Assembly (NCBI RefSeq): GCF_021401085.1
Contig: NZ_JACBFP010000003.1
Span: 176,315-240,314 of the forward strand
Reading direction: 5' to 3'
Source: Chryseobacterium sp. R2A-55
GTDB taxonomy: Bacteria; Bacteroidota; Bacteroidia; Flavobacteriales; Weeksellaceae
DNA length: 64,000 nt
In this document: positions 27,353 through 35,325 of the stretch, piece after piece
Numbering within the stretch: position 1 is the first letter of the stretch
Layout of the letters: every line of letters begins with the position of its first letter
Notes under the pieces: generated by a model
The model's input: the letters and a program-made list of their open reading frames with translations, nothing else
What the model was told of the DNA's origin: nothing
The model's database searches: none
Position numbers and translations under genes: made by a program

Positions 27353-27796
27353 TTAAGCGTTAGTTGGTTTAGTTCCTGTCACTCTCAATCCCATAGATCT
27401 TGCCGTACCTGCAACCATAGTCATTGCTGAATCGATGGTGAAGCAGTTAAGGTCTGTCATTTTATCTTCTGCGATTTTTTTAACCTGATCCCAAGATACA
27501 GAACCAATTTTTGCTCTGTTTGGCTCTCCGGAACCTTTTTTCTGCTTGGATGCATCTAAAAGTTGGATTGCCGCAGGTGGAGTTTTGATTACGAATTCAA
27601 AAGATTTGTCTTCGTACACAGTAATTACTACTGGCAAAACCTGTCCTGGCTTGTCTTGAGTTCTTCCGTTAAATTGCTTGCAAAACTCCATGATGTTCAC
27701 ACCTGCAGAACCCAAAGCTGGACCTACCGGTGGAGAAGGGTTTGCTGCCCCTCCTTTCACTTGGAGTTTAACCATTTTAAAGACTTTTTTAGCCAT
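27353..27796 (-). CDS. rplK: 50S ribosomal protein L11
   Basis: Forms the GTPase-associated centre with 23S rRNA. The 147 residues start [20 protein letters not shown] and carry [20 protein letters not shown] and the C-terminal rRNA-binding part ([20 protein letters not shown]). First gene of rplKAJL. nusG, which usually precedes it, is absent; the gene has its own promoter at 27892-27921. Confidence 0.98.
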   Translation of the reverse strand: MAKKVFKMVKLQVKGGAANPSPPVGPALGSAGVNIMEFCKQFNGRTQDKPGQVLPVVITVYEDKSFEFVIKTPPAAIQLLDASKQKKGSGEPNRAKIGSVSWDQVKKIAEDKMTDLNCFTIDSAMTMVAGTARSMGLRVTGTKPTNA

Positions 27797-27851
27797 TTTT
27801 TTGTTTTAAGGTTTTTTAATTTATGAATGTGGAAGCATTTATAAATCAGCA

Positions 27852-27878
27852 AAGTAGATAATCTCACCTTTCTACCTT
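27852..27878 (-). promoter_or_regulatory. Hairpin in the rplK leader, candidate L1 site
   Basis: GTAGA/TCTAC arms with flanking A-T pairs form a stem in the transcribed leader, about 60 nt upstream of the rplK start. The minus-strand loop contains GGTGAG. L1 commonly binds the L11 leader; I could not verify the motif, so this is tentative. Confidence 0.3.
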
Positions 27879-27891
27879 GCTTTTCGGACTG

Positions 27892-27921
27892 CAAAATTAA
27901 GAATAATTTTTAATCCCACAA
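27892..27921 (-). promoter_or_regulatory. rplKAJL promoter (TTG-N19-TAATTTTG)
   Basis: TAATTTTG (27899..27892) and TTG (27921..27919) are spaced by exactly 19 nt. The predicted leader before rplK is about 90 nt. Confidence 0.7.
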
Positions 27922-27985
27922 GTGTAAGATGTTGATTTTTAGAAAGAATTTTTAACAGAAGAGCCAATCAAAGCTCTTTGCACCT

Positions 27986-28094
27986 TGACGCAATTCTGTC
28001 TGTCATTCAAATAAGTGTTTTCACCCTAAAAATCAGGTGATTTCACCCAGCAAATTTAGGCGTTTTCACCGTTTATCAAGACAGAATTTCGTCA
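27986..28094. promoter_or_regulatory. Operator-like region: long inverted repeat enclosing three GTTTTCACC-type boxes
   Basis: Arms at 27986-28001 and 28079-28094 match in 15 of 16 positions as an inverted repeat (TGACGCAATTCTGTCT and its near complement). Between them are GTTTTCACC (28017), GATTTCACC (28039) and GTTTTCACC (28062), spaced 22 and 23 nt; the middle copy is part of the perfect palindrome GGTGATTTCACC (28036-28047). The right arm sits between the -33 and -7 boxes of the downstream gene. Confidence 0.6.
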
Positions 28095-28102
28095 TAAATT
28101 TG
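28072..28102 (+). promoter_or_regulatory. Promoter of the T9SS cargo gene at 28136
   Basis: TAAATTTG (28095-28102) with TTTA (28072-28075) 19 nt upstream, close to the consensus TTTG-N19-TAnnTTTG. The ATG is 33 nt downstream. Confidence 0.6.
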
Positions 28103-28135
28103 TACCTCTCCTTAAGAGAAATATTAAGATTTGTC

Positions 28136-29038
28136 ATGAAAAAAATCTCCACTCTTTTTACTTTAATTCTAGCAGGATCCACAATTTTCGGGCAGGTTTT
28201 GATGTCTGAAAATTTTGAAAACTATCCTTTAGGAAGTTTTGGAAAGCAGGGAGGTTGGCAAAGAAAAGGGGGAAATCCCGACCAAATAAAGATTGTCACG
28301 CTTCCCAATACGGTGTACGGAAAATCGCTTCAGTTTGATCGCTCGACCCAGGATGAAATTGGCCTTCATAAAATTTTGCCTTGGTCTCAAAGAAATCCTG
28401 GAAATAATATTTTGAGAGTGGATTTCAAGATTTATTCAGGGACGGGATTTGGCGAAACCGGGATTCAAGTATTCGCGGACGGTAGTGCGCATTACAAAGT
28501 GGCCGAACTCGTCTATTTTGCAAGCAGCGGCTCATTTATCTTCCGAACCCAAAACATGGAGTCCCACGGAACCATAACTTTGTGCAACATTGATGAAAAC
28601 ACCTGGTACAGTTGCACCCTGTTTTATAACTCAAACAGTGGCGAATCACACCTCATGATCGAGGGGGTCACTTTTGGACCATTCTCAGATGCGGCAGGAA
28701 AATCCCCGGACCGATTTCAGTTTATTTCCAGTCCATTTGATGGCCTTCATACTTTAAGCTTTGACAACTTATCGGTTTCTGCAATCAAACAGATTAGTGC
28801 ATCCAGCGAAAATGGGATTTCGCAGACCACAGTTTTTCCGATTCCCGCAAGCGACTTCTTTATGGTGAAAACGGACAAAAAGATTTCACAAGCACTGCTA
28901 TTGGACCAGGGAGGAAACATTGCAGCAATTTCAAAATCAGGCCAAATCAATGTTTCGGGATTGATTCCCGGGATTTATATTCTGAACATAAAATATACGG
29001 ATGGAAAACACGAAACCATCAAAGTAATCAAGAAATAA
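28136..29038 (+). CDS. T9SS-sorted secreted protein (paralogue of 48170-49063)
   Basis: From ATG 28136 (MKKISTLFTLILAGSTIFGQ, a signal peptide) the protein is 300 residues. The N-terminal domain begins MSENFENYPLGSFGKQGGWQ and looks like a jelly-roll of the LamG/concanavalin type; the C-terminus is a type A sorting domain (TTVFPIPASDFFMVKTDKKI, LIPGIYILNIKYTDGK, ending VIKK). The gene at 48170-49063 has the same start (DNFESYTIGNLGTQGGW) and layout. The frame extends upstream to 28037, but the promoter lies there, so the later ATG is right. Ligand unknown. Confidence 0.85.
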   Translation: MKKISTLFTLILAGSTIFGQVLMSENFENYPLGSFGKQGGWQRKGGNPDQIKIVTLPNTVYGKSLQFDRSTQDEIGLHKILPWSQRNPGNNILRVDFKIYSGTGFGETGIQVFADGSAHYKVAELVYFASSGSFIFRTQNMESHGTITLCNIDENTWYSCTLFYNSNSGESHLMIEGVTFGPFSDAAGKSPDRFQFISSPFDGLHTLSFDNLSVSAIKQISASSENGISQTTVFPIPASDFFMVKTDKKISQALLLDQGGNIAAISKSGQINVSGLIPGIYILNIKYTDGKHETIKVIKK

Positions 29039-29072
29039 CCCATTTTATCATCTATTTTAATATTTTTGAGAG

Positions 29073-29101
29073 AGCTGCAGTCCATGCGATTGCAGCTTTT
29101 T
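29073..29101 (+). terminator. Terminator after the T9SS cargo gene
   Basis: AGCTGCA pairs with TGCAGCT around an 11-nt loop and is followed by T-rich sequence. Confidence 0.75.
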
Positions 29102-29150
29102 GCGTCAAAAAGTTGACCGGAAAAATGATGCAGTGACATTTAAGGTCAAC

Positions 29151-30782
29151 TTACCGTTCAAGATGTTCACGCAAGTCTAAGATCTTTTGGATATCGACCC
29201 TTTCAGACGGAGTGATTTTCTTCCAGATAAATCCGTCTCTTAAATTGGAACCTTTCATTTGCGGGAAAATTCCTGCATCCAGATATTCCTGCACAAAGGA
29301 GGGAGAAATGGCGGGAATCGGCGTATCAAAACTAAAGGGATAACTATTGACCATATTAAACTTTAAGTTTCCAATTTGGTAATCATCATATTTTTTCCAT
29401 GCATAAACGGACGGCGAAATAAACTGAGTAAAAACAAAACCGCGCAAGAAGCCGGTCATCTTAAAACTTGCCAATCGGGATTGAAAGTATTTAGGAACAC
29501 AAAAAAACAGACCTACCATGAAAGATAATATAAAAAAAAGCATCAGTGAACGAAATCTTGATATCCGCTGCCAAAAAACCACAAAGAAAATGACAAAAAA
29601 CACATCGATAAAAAACCGATATTGTGCAGAGAACCAAAGAACTACAATCATCTTCAGCAAAATGGAAATAAAGATCAGCCAAACCAGTTTTGATTTTTTT
29701 AGAGCAGCATAAACCAGAAACAGTGCTAAACTTAGAATAAGCAGCACATGAATTATGCCTTTGATACCAGCCAAGAAAAGCCAGTTATTAACATAATCCA
29801 TTAAGGAAAATCGTCGGATTTCTTCCAGGGAATATTGCAAATCATAGGTCTTAAGAATTGCCATATCTGCGGATTTCCCCAGAATAATGTCATTTGGCTT
29901 CCAACCAAAGCCAAAGTCCAGGAACTGCAATGGGAAAATTGGAAATCCGAACACCCAAATGTTTTTGAAAAAGAATAAAAAGAGTAAGGTTGTTCCGGGC
30001 AAGATAAACTTTAATCGAGAATTTACGATAAAGAGCGAATATAAAAAACTGAAAACCGGCAACCAAATCATGGTTGGTTTGATAGAAAATATGAAAACGG
30101 AAATCAGGAAAAGCATTGTTGAATTCCTGTTACCCATCAGAATCTCATTTAATAGGATCAACGAGAAGACGATCACCGGCAAATCTGGGCTAGGCGATTG
30201 TGAAAACAGAAACAAAATGGGCAAAAAAGCAAGATGAATCCACGATCTTCTCTCGAAAATATAAATGACGAAAATGACGAGGGTTATAGAATTGAGCCTT
30301 AAAAAAGAGTCTGTGAAACTTGAAAATCCCGCCTGTAAAATATGCCAAAACGACATTTGCCCCAAAAGTAAATCCAAATTCGATATTCCTTTCACCAAAC
30401 CCACTTTAGAAATCCAGCTGATCACTGGAACGTAATATCCGAAATGGTCTAAAATAAATGGATAGAAGGATCCAAAAAACAGAATGATGGCCATCAACGA
30501 CAAAAATAAAATTCGATTCCCTGCCATAACTCCTAAGATTCCACGATAGCCCCTAAAATAAAAGAATGCACCAAGTCCGAAGACGACAAAAGGAACCTCC
30601 ACAAATATGTTTAAGGAAACAAAAAAAGCCAACAAACAAAAAAGGATTGAAATAGAGAGCATTCCAAGAATGATCCTTAATGAAATTCCCTCCAACTCGA
30701 TTTGAAATAAACTGCAAGTAATCTTACCGAATCCGAGAAAAACGGGTATTAAAATAAGTGTTGAAAAAAGAATAGAAAGCAC
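29151..30782 (-). CDS. Polytopic membrane protein, possibly GT-C-like
   Basis: A 543-residue protein with roughly a dozen hydrophobic segments and a soluble C-terminal tail of about 90 residues. An early loop after the third or fourth helix, FILDHFGYYVPVISWISKVG, resembles the acidic first loop of GT-C glycosyltransferases, and the layout recalls the LIC_10190-type membrane proteins of Bacteroidota, but I cannot assign it securely. Its start is 2 nt after the stop of the BNR-repeat T9SS protein, so they form one operon; a role in handling or modifying surface glycans is only inference. Confidence 0.7.
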   Translation of the reverse strand: MLSILFSTLILIPVFLGFGKITCSLFQIELEGISLRIILGMLSISILFCLLAFFVSLNIFVEVPFVVFGLGAFFYFRGYRGILGVMAGNRILFLSLMAIILFFGSFYPFILDHFGYYVPVISWISKVGLVKGISNLDLLLGQMSFWHILQAGFSSFTDSFLRLNSITLVIFVIYIFERRSWIHLAFLPILFLFSQSPSPDLPVIVFSLILLNEILMGNRNSTMLFLISVFIFSIKPTMIWLPVFSFLYSLFIVNSRLKFILPGTTLLFLFFFKNIWVFGFPIFPLQFLDFGFGWKPNDIILGKSADMAILKTYDLQYSLEEIRRFSLMDYVNNWLFLAGIKGIIHVLLILSLALFLVYAALKKSKLVWLIFISILLKMIVVLWFSAQYRFFIDVFFVIFFVVFWQRISRFRSLMLFFILSFMVGLFFCVPKYFQSRLASFKMTGFLRGFVFTQFISPSVYAWKKYDDYQIGNLKFNMVNSYPFSFDTPIPAISPSFVQEYLDAGIFPQMKGSNLRDGFIWKKITPSERVDIQKILDLREHLER

Positions 30783-30784
30783 AG

Positions 30785-32311
30785 CTATTTTATAAATGGA
30801 ACCGATTTGCTTACCACTCCATCTACTTTCAGCTCGCAGATATAATTTCCTTTCTTCAGTTTCATGTGTTCCACATCAATTTTTTGAATATACTTTCCAT
30901 AACCCTGATTTTCTTTTAGAACCTGGCGAACCAATCTTCCAGACATGTCATAAATATTGATTTCCACTTGAGACGAAGCGTGGAGTTTGTATGAGATATA
31001 AGCTTCCCTATCTACCGGGTTCGGGTAAAAATTGATGTTTTGGTCGGTTATGTTTTCAAAGGTCTGCAGAATTTCGCTATCAAGAATTTTAGCGGTCACA
31101 ATTCTACTGCTTCCACCAACTCGGTCTCCCCAAATTGCATGAATCACCCCATTTCTAGCAGCAATATTGGTATAGTCGCCGAAAAACACACTTTGATTGG
31201 GGGTAAAAGTGGTTTGGTTTATTTTCATATTGACGAAAGATTGTCCACCATCGGTAGATCTCGCGATATAGACGTCCGTTTGGTTATCGCTATAACTTCT
31301 TCGGTCATAAAATACAAAATAGAGGTTTCCATTGGACTGATCAATGGCCATCCAAGTCAGGAACTGCTGTCTTCCGGAGTTATCATTATTCACTTTGATG
31401 GGCGCAGTCCAAGTATTTCCACCATCTGTGGATTTGCTCAGGAAAATATCGGTATCGTTAACACCGTTTCTTTGATCGCTCCAGTTCACATAAATGGTGC
31501 CGCGATTTGGTCCATTGCTTACGTCGCAAGCGGTGATCGGAAGTCCGTTGCTCCGATCCAATCCCGGAATTGAAAAATCCCACCCCCCCGGAATATCGGC
31601 AATCTTAATATCGTTGGTGAGCCAGGTATTTCCCCCATCAAGAGATCGATCGAAAACCAGACCAGCGGGTCCTACCCACGAAACATAGATTTCGTTGTTT
31701 GGTCCAATCGCGGGAACGGCTCCTTCCACCGTGTTGTCTTCATCCACACAATCACCGTCCACTTGGTTTATCTTCACGGGGTTGCTCCAAGAAGCTCCGC
31801 CGTTGGTGGACTTTGAAAACAGAATTGAAGTTTTGTCATTGGGATTGGTACTGCCATAGGAGTCAAATTGGGTCCAGGTCATGAACAGATTGTTATTGCT
31901 ATCTACAGCGAGCCATTGCTTATCATGCTGTTTCCCATTGAGTCCCACATAGCTTCCGTTATCATAGGTTGCACCACCATTGGTTGATTTCTGCACCACA
32001 ATCCTGTCCAGCCAAGAACCGGAACTCGGATTTGAAAGATGCGCAAAAAACAAATTTCCGGCGTGGTCAAAAATCAAAGCAGGATCCCCCCAAACTCCAT
32101 AAGTTGAAGTCAGGGACTTTCGTGTCCAGTTTAGCCCGCCATTGGTGGAGTAGTAATAATTGTTGATATTGGCACCCGCCGCTAATATATTGGGATTGGT
32201 CGGATGGATAGCAATCGAAGGTTCAGTGGGTGTTCCAGAATGGATGACTACATTCTGCTGCGCCCGAAATAAACTAATGGATAAAAATGCGAGTAAAAAC
32301 GGAAACTTCAT
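30785..32311 (-). CDS. BNR/sialidase-like propeller protein with T9SS sorting domain
   Basis: From ATG 32311 (MKFPFLLAFLSISLFRAQQ, signal peptide) 508 residues. Several Asp-box-like motifs typical of BNR propellers: STNGGLNWTR, STNGGATYD, STNGGASWSN, SLDGGNTWLT, STDGGNTWTA, STDGGQSFV. The C-terminal sorting domain starts at INFYPNPVDREAYISY and ends VSKSVPFIK. The sialidase catalytic triad is not evident, so it may bind rather than hydrolyse. An intrinsic terminator ends 2 nt before the ATG and a TTG start at 32344 would lie inside it. Confidence 0.85.
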   Translation of the reverse strand: MKFPFLLAFLSISLFRAQQNVVIHSGTPTEPSIAIHPTNPNILAAGANINNYYYSTNGGLNWTRKSLTSTYGVWGDPALIFDHAGNLFFAHLSNPSSGSWLDRIVVQKSTNGGATYDNGSYVGLNGKQHDKQWLAVDSNNNLFMTWTQFDSYGSTNPNDKTSILFSKSTNGGASWSNPVKINQVDGDCVDEDNTVEGAVPAIGPNNEIYVSWVGPAGLVFDRSLDGGNTWLTNDIKIADIPGGWDFSIPGLDRSNGLPITACDVSNGPNRGTIYVNWSDQRNGVNDTDIFLSKSTDGGNTWTAPIKVNNDNSGRQQFLTWMAIDQSNGNLYFVFYDRRSYSDNQTDVYIARSTDGGQSFVNMKINQTTFTPNQSVFFGDYTNIAARNGVIHAIWGDRVGGSSRIVTAKILDSEILQTFENITDQNINFYPNPVDREAYISYKLHASSQVEINIYDMSGRLVRQVLKENQGYGKYIQKIDVEHMKLKKGNYICELKVDGVVSKSVPFIK

Positions 32312-32312
32312 A

Positions 32313-32349
32313 GCGATAAAAAAAGATTGCCTAAAATTAAGCAATCTTT
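32313..32349 (-). terminator. Terminator adjoining the start codon of the BNR gene
   Basis: AAAGATTGC pairs with GCAATCTTT around a 10-nt loop; on the minus strand seven T follow and then the ATG at 32311. It terminates the upstream lipoprotein gene and could attenuate the BNR operon. Confidence 0.75.
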
Positions 32350-32380
32350 CGAATATATTTGATGTAATTTGGTTTTAAGA

Positions 32381-32929
32381 CTATCTCGGCTGTACTCTAC
32401 CATCTTTTCGATCCTGTGATCTACCGATGGCATAACCTGTTGCTCCACCTACAATACCACCAATCACTGCACCTGCACCACGATTGTTTTTGTTGATGAT
32501 AGCTCCTGCTGCAGCACCACCTACTGTACCGATAATCGCACCTTTAGCTGCTTTACTCATTCCTTGCTTTTGAGTAGTTCCCTGAGCTGTTCCTGCACTG
32601 CTTCCAGAATTAGAAGCCACCGCACCTGAGCTGGAAGCGCTTCGGGGAGTTCTGTTTACATAAACCGTTCTGGTTTTGGTAACGACTTTCGGAGCTGCTG
32701 CTTTTGCCTTATTTGCTTCCGCAATACTATCTGCTTTTTTCTGCGTTTCATAGGCAATTCTTTCTTTTTCAATAGCCAGTTTTTGTTGCTCAATTTCGAG
32801 CTGCCTTTGTTGGAACTCCACTTTTTGCTGTTCCAAAGATTTTTCAGCCACGGTGTTATCTTTCTTGCAGGCAGTCAATGTTAATATGGACACAAAACCT
32901 GCTAATAATATATTTTTCATAATCTTCAA
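32381..32929 (-). CDS. Lipoprotein with coiled coil and glycine zipper
   Basis: 182 residues. Lipoprotein signal MKIMKNILLAGFVSILTLTAC, then a charged coiled-coil segment (QQKVEFQQRQLEIEQQKLAI, about 34-70), a Ser/Gly/Ala linker and a glycine-zipper region (AAKGAIIGTVGGAAAGAIIN, GAGAVIGGIVGGATGYAIGR) of the YMGG type. Probably anchored to the outer membrane. Its terminator lies at 32313-32349. Confidence 0.85.
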   Translation of the reverse strand: MKIMKNILLAGFVSILTLTACKKDNTVAEKSLEQQKVEFQQRQLEIEQQKLAIEKERIAYETQKKADSIAEANKAKAAAPKVVTKTRTVYVNRTPRSASSSGAVASNSGSSAGTAQGTTQKQGMSKAAKGAIIGTVGGAAAGAIINKNNRGAGAVIGGIVGGATGYAIGRSQDRKDGRVQPR

Positions 32930-33180
32930 TTTTAAAAGTCAATAAATTAAAACCATCTTCGTAGAGAGCATGCCAAAAACGAAACCAAACATAAGTTAAA
33001 GAAATGTTAAAATTTTTAAAAAATCTTAATTGTTAAAGATAATAAACATCCAATCAGATTGTTACAAAAATTAAAATTCGATCAATTTTTAAAAATTCAG
33101 AAGATGATGAATAAAAAAAGTACTATTTTGCGATAGCGAGAATTCTTGCAAATGCCCCAAACACCTAAGCAAAGAAAATA
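32930..33180. other. Gene-free stretch before tRNA-Cys terminator
   Basis: About 250 nt of A/T-rich sequence with no ORF or RNA gene I can support. It should contain the promoter of the minus-strand lipoprotein gene, but no exact TAnnTTTG box was identified. Confidence 0.4.
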
Positions 33181-33223
33181 AAAAAACTCTAATCGCTTAA
33201 AAATAAACGCATTAGAGTTTTTT
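33181..33223 (-). terminator. Terminator after tRNA-Cys
   Basis: A long stem (A-run plus ACTCTAAT with ATTAGAGT plus T-run) directly after the tRNA in the direction of transcription. Confidence 0.8.
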
Positions 33224-33225
33224 GG

Positions 33226-33296
33226 AGGTACCTAGCGGATTCGAACCGCTGTAGATGGTGTTGCAGACCACTGCCTAGCCACTCGGCCAAAGTACC
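33226..33296 (-). tRNA. tRNA-Cys (anticodon GCA)
   Basis: Cloverleaf on minus: acceptor GGTACTT with its complement, anticodon loop CTGCAAC, T-loop GTTCGAATC. CCA is not encoded. Single gene followed by a terminator. Confidence 0.95.
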
Positions 33297-33345
33297 ATTT
33301 GGGTTTGCAAATATAGACAATTTTTGATGTTTGGAAAAACTTTTT

Positions 33346-33855
33346 TCAATCGCTTTCTTTCACTCCAATCGCATTGATCTCGTTATCCAGATTTTTTGCT
33401 CGCTCAAATTCTTTCACTTTCACCACGCGGGTATCGGACCATCGATCATGCCACCCATTATTGCCCAAAAACGAAAGTGCATCAAAAGGAACAATCCGCG
33501 AAAAACTTCGTTTCAATAAATCCATGCCGGTGAGTGGACTGTTATCTGCCTTGACCACTTTGGTCCCAGTAATATATTTGCCCACACTTCTGCCTTTGGT
33601 TCCCCATTCTGTTACAAACATTAGCAAAGCATAAACAATCATGGTCAAAACACGGTCCGCCAAACCATTGATGTTTTCCATCTGATAGGTCACCTCAGCG
33701 AGATGTAAACCGGTAATTATACTGTAAATCACAGCCAGGATTCCAAAAAACAAAACCGTGGCACAAAGGCAAAAAGTAAAATCAATTAAGTAATTTGCAA
33801 GTCTAAGTCCTGAACCTGCGCGGTTTCTTTCCACAACTGGTAAAGCTTTTGCCAT
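33346..33855 (-). CDS. RDD family membrane protein
   Basis: 169 residues with the RDD signature: GSGLRLANYLIDFTFCLCAT (Arg and Asp in the first helix), a second helix, then EWGTKGRSVGKYITGTKVVK and LLKRSFSRIVPFDALSFLG. Three membrane segments. Function unknown; some relatives act in ion or compatible-solute transport. It follows the DUF4403 gene by 33 nt and is probably in its operon. Confidence 0.88.
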   Translation of the reverse strand: MAKALPVVERNRAGSGLRLANYLIDFTFCLCATVLFFGILAVIYSIITGLHLAEVTYQMENINGLADRVLTMIVYALLMFVTEWGTKGRSVGKYITGTKVVKADNSPLTGMDLLKRSFSRIVPFDALSFLGNNGWHDRWSDTRVVKVKEFERAKNLDNEINAIGVKESD

Positions 33856-33888
33856 AAATCATTTAATTTTTGCTAAAATAATGAAAAA

Positions 33889-35253
33889 TCATACTCCCTG
33901 AACAAAAAGCTTCAGCTGTGCTTCTGTGTCGATTATCGCCGTAATGACCGACGGACTCAAAATTATTTTGGAGGGCTTCAAACTGAAAACCTTTCCTTGC
34001 ATTTTCAGGCCTTTGTAATATTCTTTGTTAAAGGTTTCCTCGATGCTTTTTTTCGAATAATCTTCCAATTCTGCAGTGGGGATCCCATATTCGTCCTCTA
34101 TTATTTTCACGATCTTGCCTTGGAACAATAAGGTCGCTGCTTTCTGCAAAATACTTTTCGTCTTCAACTTGAATTTGGTATCGCTCAAAACGATTTTTCG
34201 CTTTGCTTGATCATAAACCGGTATTCCGGAAATAAACGAAGTTCCGTCCACAGTTCCCTCGGTTTTGGCTTCCATCATGATCCGGTCATTTTCGCCATAG
34301 ACTTTGATTCCCGTAATCTTGATCTTCGATTTTCCTTCCCTAAAGGCAAATTCCTTGTCGAGAAACATACTTTCCGCAATCTTCGTTGCTTCTGTAAATG
34401 GAATGTTTGCAGTGGTTTGAAGCAGGAATTTTTGCGGAAGCGACTGCACAGAATTGAAATTGGCGATCGACTTGATCAGTGGCGAATCCGCAGGTTTTTG
34501 TCCGGTAAAAGTTTCGGAAAAGGTATCAATCCCGATATTTCCCTGAATTTGGTCCAAATAGAAAACCAAAGGCGTAATATTGACCGAAATCGGAGTCACT
34601 TTCAACCAGGTGTTATATTCTTCCGAAATCTGAAACGGCTGCGAAAACTGATTCCATGCCAAAACTGCATATTGCTGAAAATTCAGTTGCGTCGCCATCA
34701 TATCATCAATGGTTTTGCAGAATTCCTGCTGCTGCTTTTTCAGATTACTTTCCACCAAAGGGGTGATGGGAACTTTGATTTTGCCATAGTCGAGAACCGG
34801 TTTCGTCACCCATTTGAAACCATTCGGAGCCGTTTTGGTGGTGACGGTCCAATTATTATTAAAGGAGATCTGCACATTAAAGTACATCACCGTCTCGAAA
34901 GTAGTATTCTGGTAATTGTAAACCCCCAAAGTTCCGATTCCCTTTTCCGCCCAGATTTTCAGCGGAACTTCGATCAAAAGATTCTGATTGGTTCCACCGA
35001 CCAGTCGAATCGGCCGGGTTTTCCATACCTTTACCTTAAACTGGTCATTATCGTTATCAACATAGGAATCATCCTGATAAACCAGCTGTGGAACTGAATT
35101 ATTGATGATATTCGAAATCTCAGCAAGTGGAATTTTCACCGGCATGGAAATCGAGGATTTTATTTTAGGAAAACTATTGTTAACTTGTGTTGTTTGTTGG
35201 GAAAAAGTTTTCCAGAAAATAAGCCCGAAAAAGATGACCAGAAAATTTCGCAT
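33889..35253 (-). CDS. DUF4403 family exported protein
   Basis: From ATG 35253 (MRNFLVIFFGLIFWKTFSQ, signal peptide) 454 residues. The body matches DUF4403: SISMPVKIPLAEISNIINNS near the start, WTVTTKTAPNGFKWVTKPVL, VTPISVNITPLVF and FNKEYYKGLKMQGKVFSL near the end. Architecture suggests a lipid- or membrane-associated beta-rich protein in the periplasm; no function is established. The frame could begin at TTG 35277, but this would place residues before the signal peptide. First gene of an operon with the RDD protein. Confidence 0.85.
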   Translation of the reverse strand: MRNFLVIFFGLIFWKTFSQQTTQVNNSFPKIKSSISMPVKIPLAEISNIINNSVPQLVYQDDSYVDNDNDQFKVKVWKTRPIRLVGGTNQNLLIEVPLKIWAEKGIGTLGVYNYQNTTFETVMYFNVQISFNNNWTVTTKTAPNGFKWVTKPVLDYGKIKVPITPLVESNLKKQQQEFCKTIDDMMATQLNFQQYAVLAWNQFSQPFQISEEYNTWLKVTPISVNITPLVFYLDQIQGNIGIDTFSETFTGQKPADSPLIKSIANFNSVQSLPQKFLLQTTANIPFTEATKIAESMFLDKEFAFREGKSKIKITGIKVYGENDRIMMEAKTEGTVDGTSFISGIPVYDQAKRKIVLSDTKFKLKTKSILQKAATLLFQGKIVKIIEDEYGIPTAELEDYSKKSIEETFNKEYYKGLKMQGKVFSLKPSKIILSPSVITAIIDTEAQLKLFVQGV

Positions 35254-35325
35254 TTTTACATTTTGTATGAAACGCAAATTTCAACAAAAATTTCATATCA
35301 GAAATAAGAAAAAATTTAAACTTCA

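Noticed and set aside
34207..35097. 296-codon ORF on the plus strand
   Set aside because: It is antisense to the DUF4403 gene, which has a signal peptide and family motifs; the ORF product has no recognisable motifs and is Arg/His/Phe-rich as shadow frames are.
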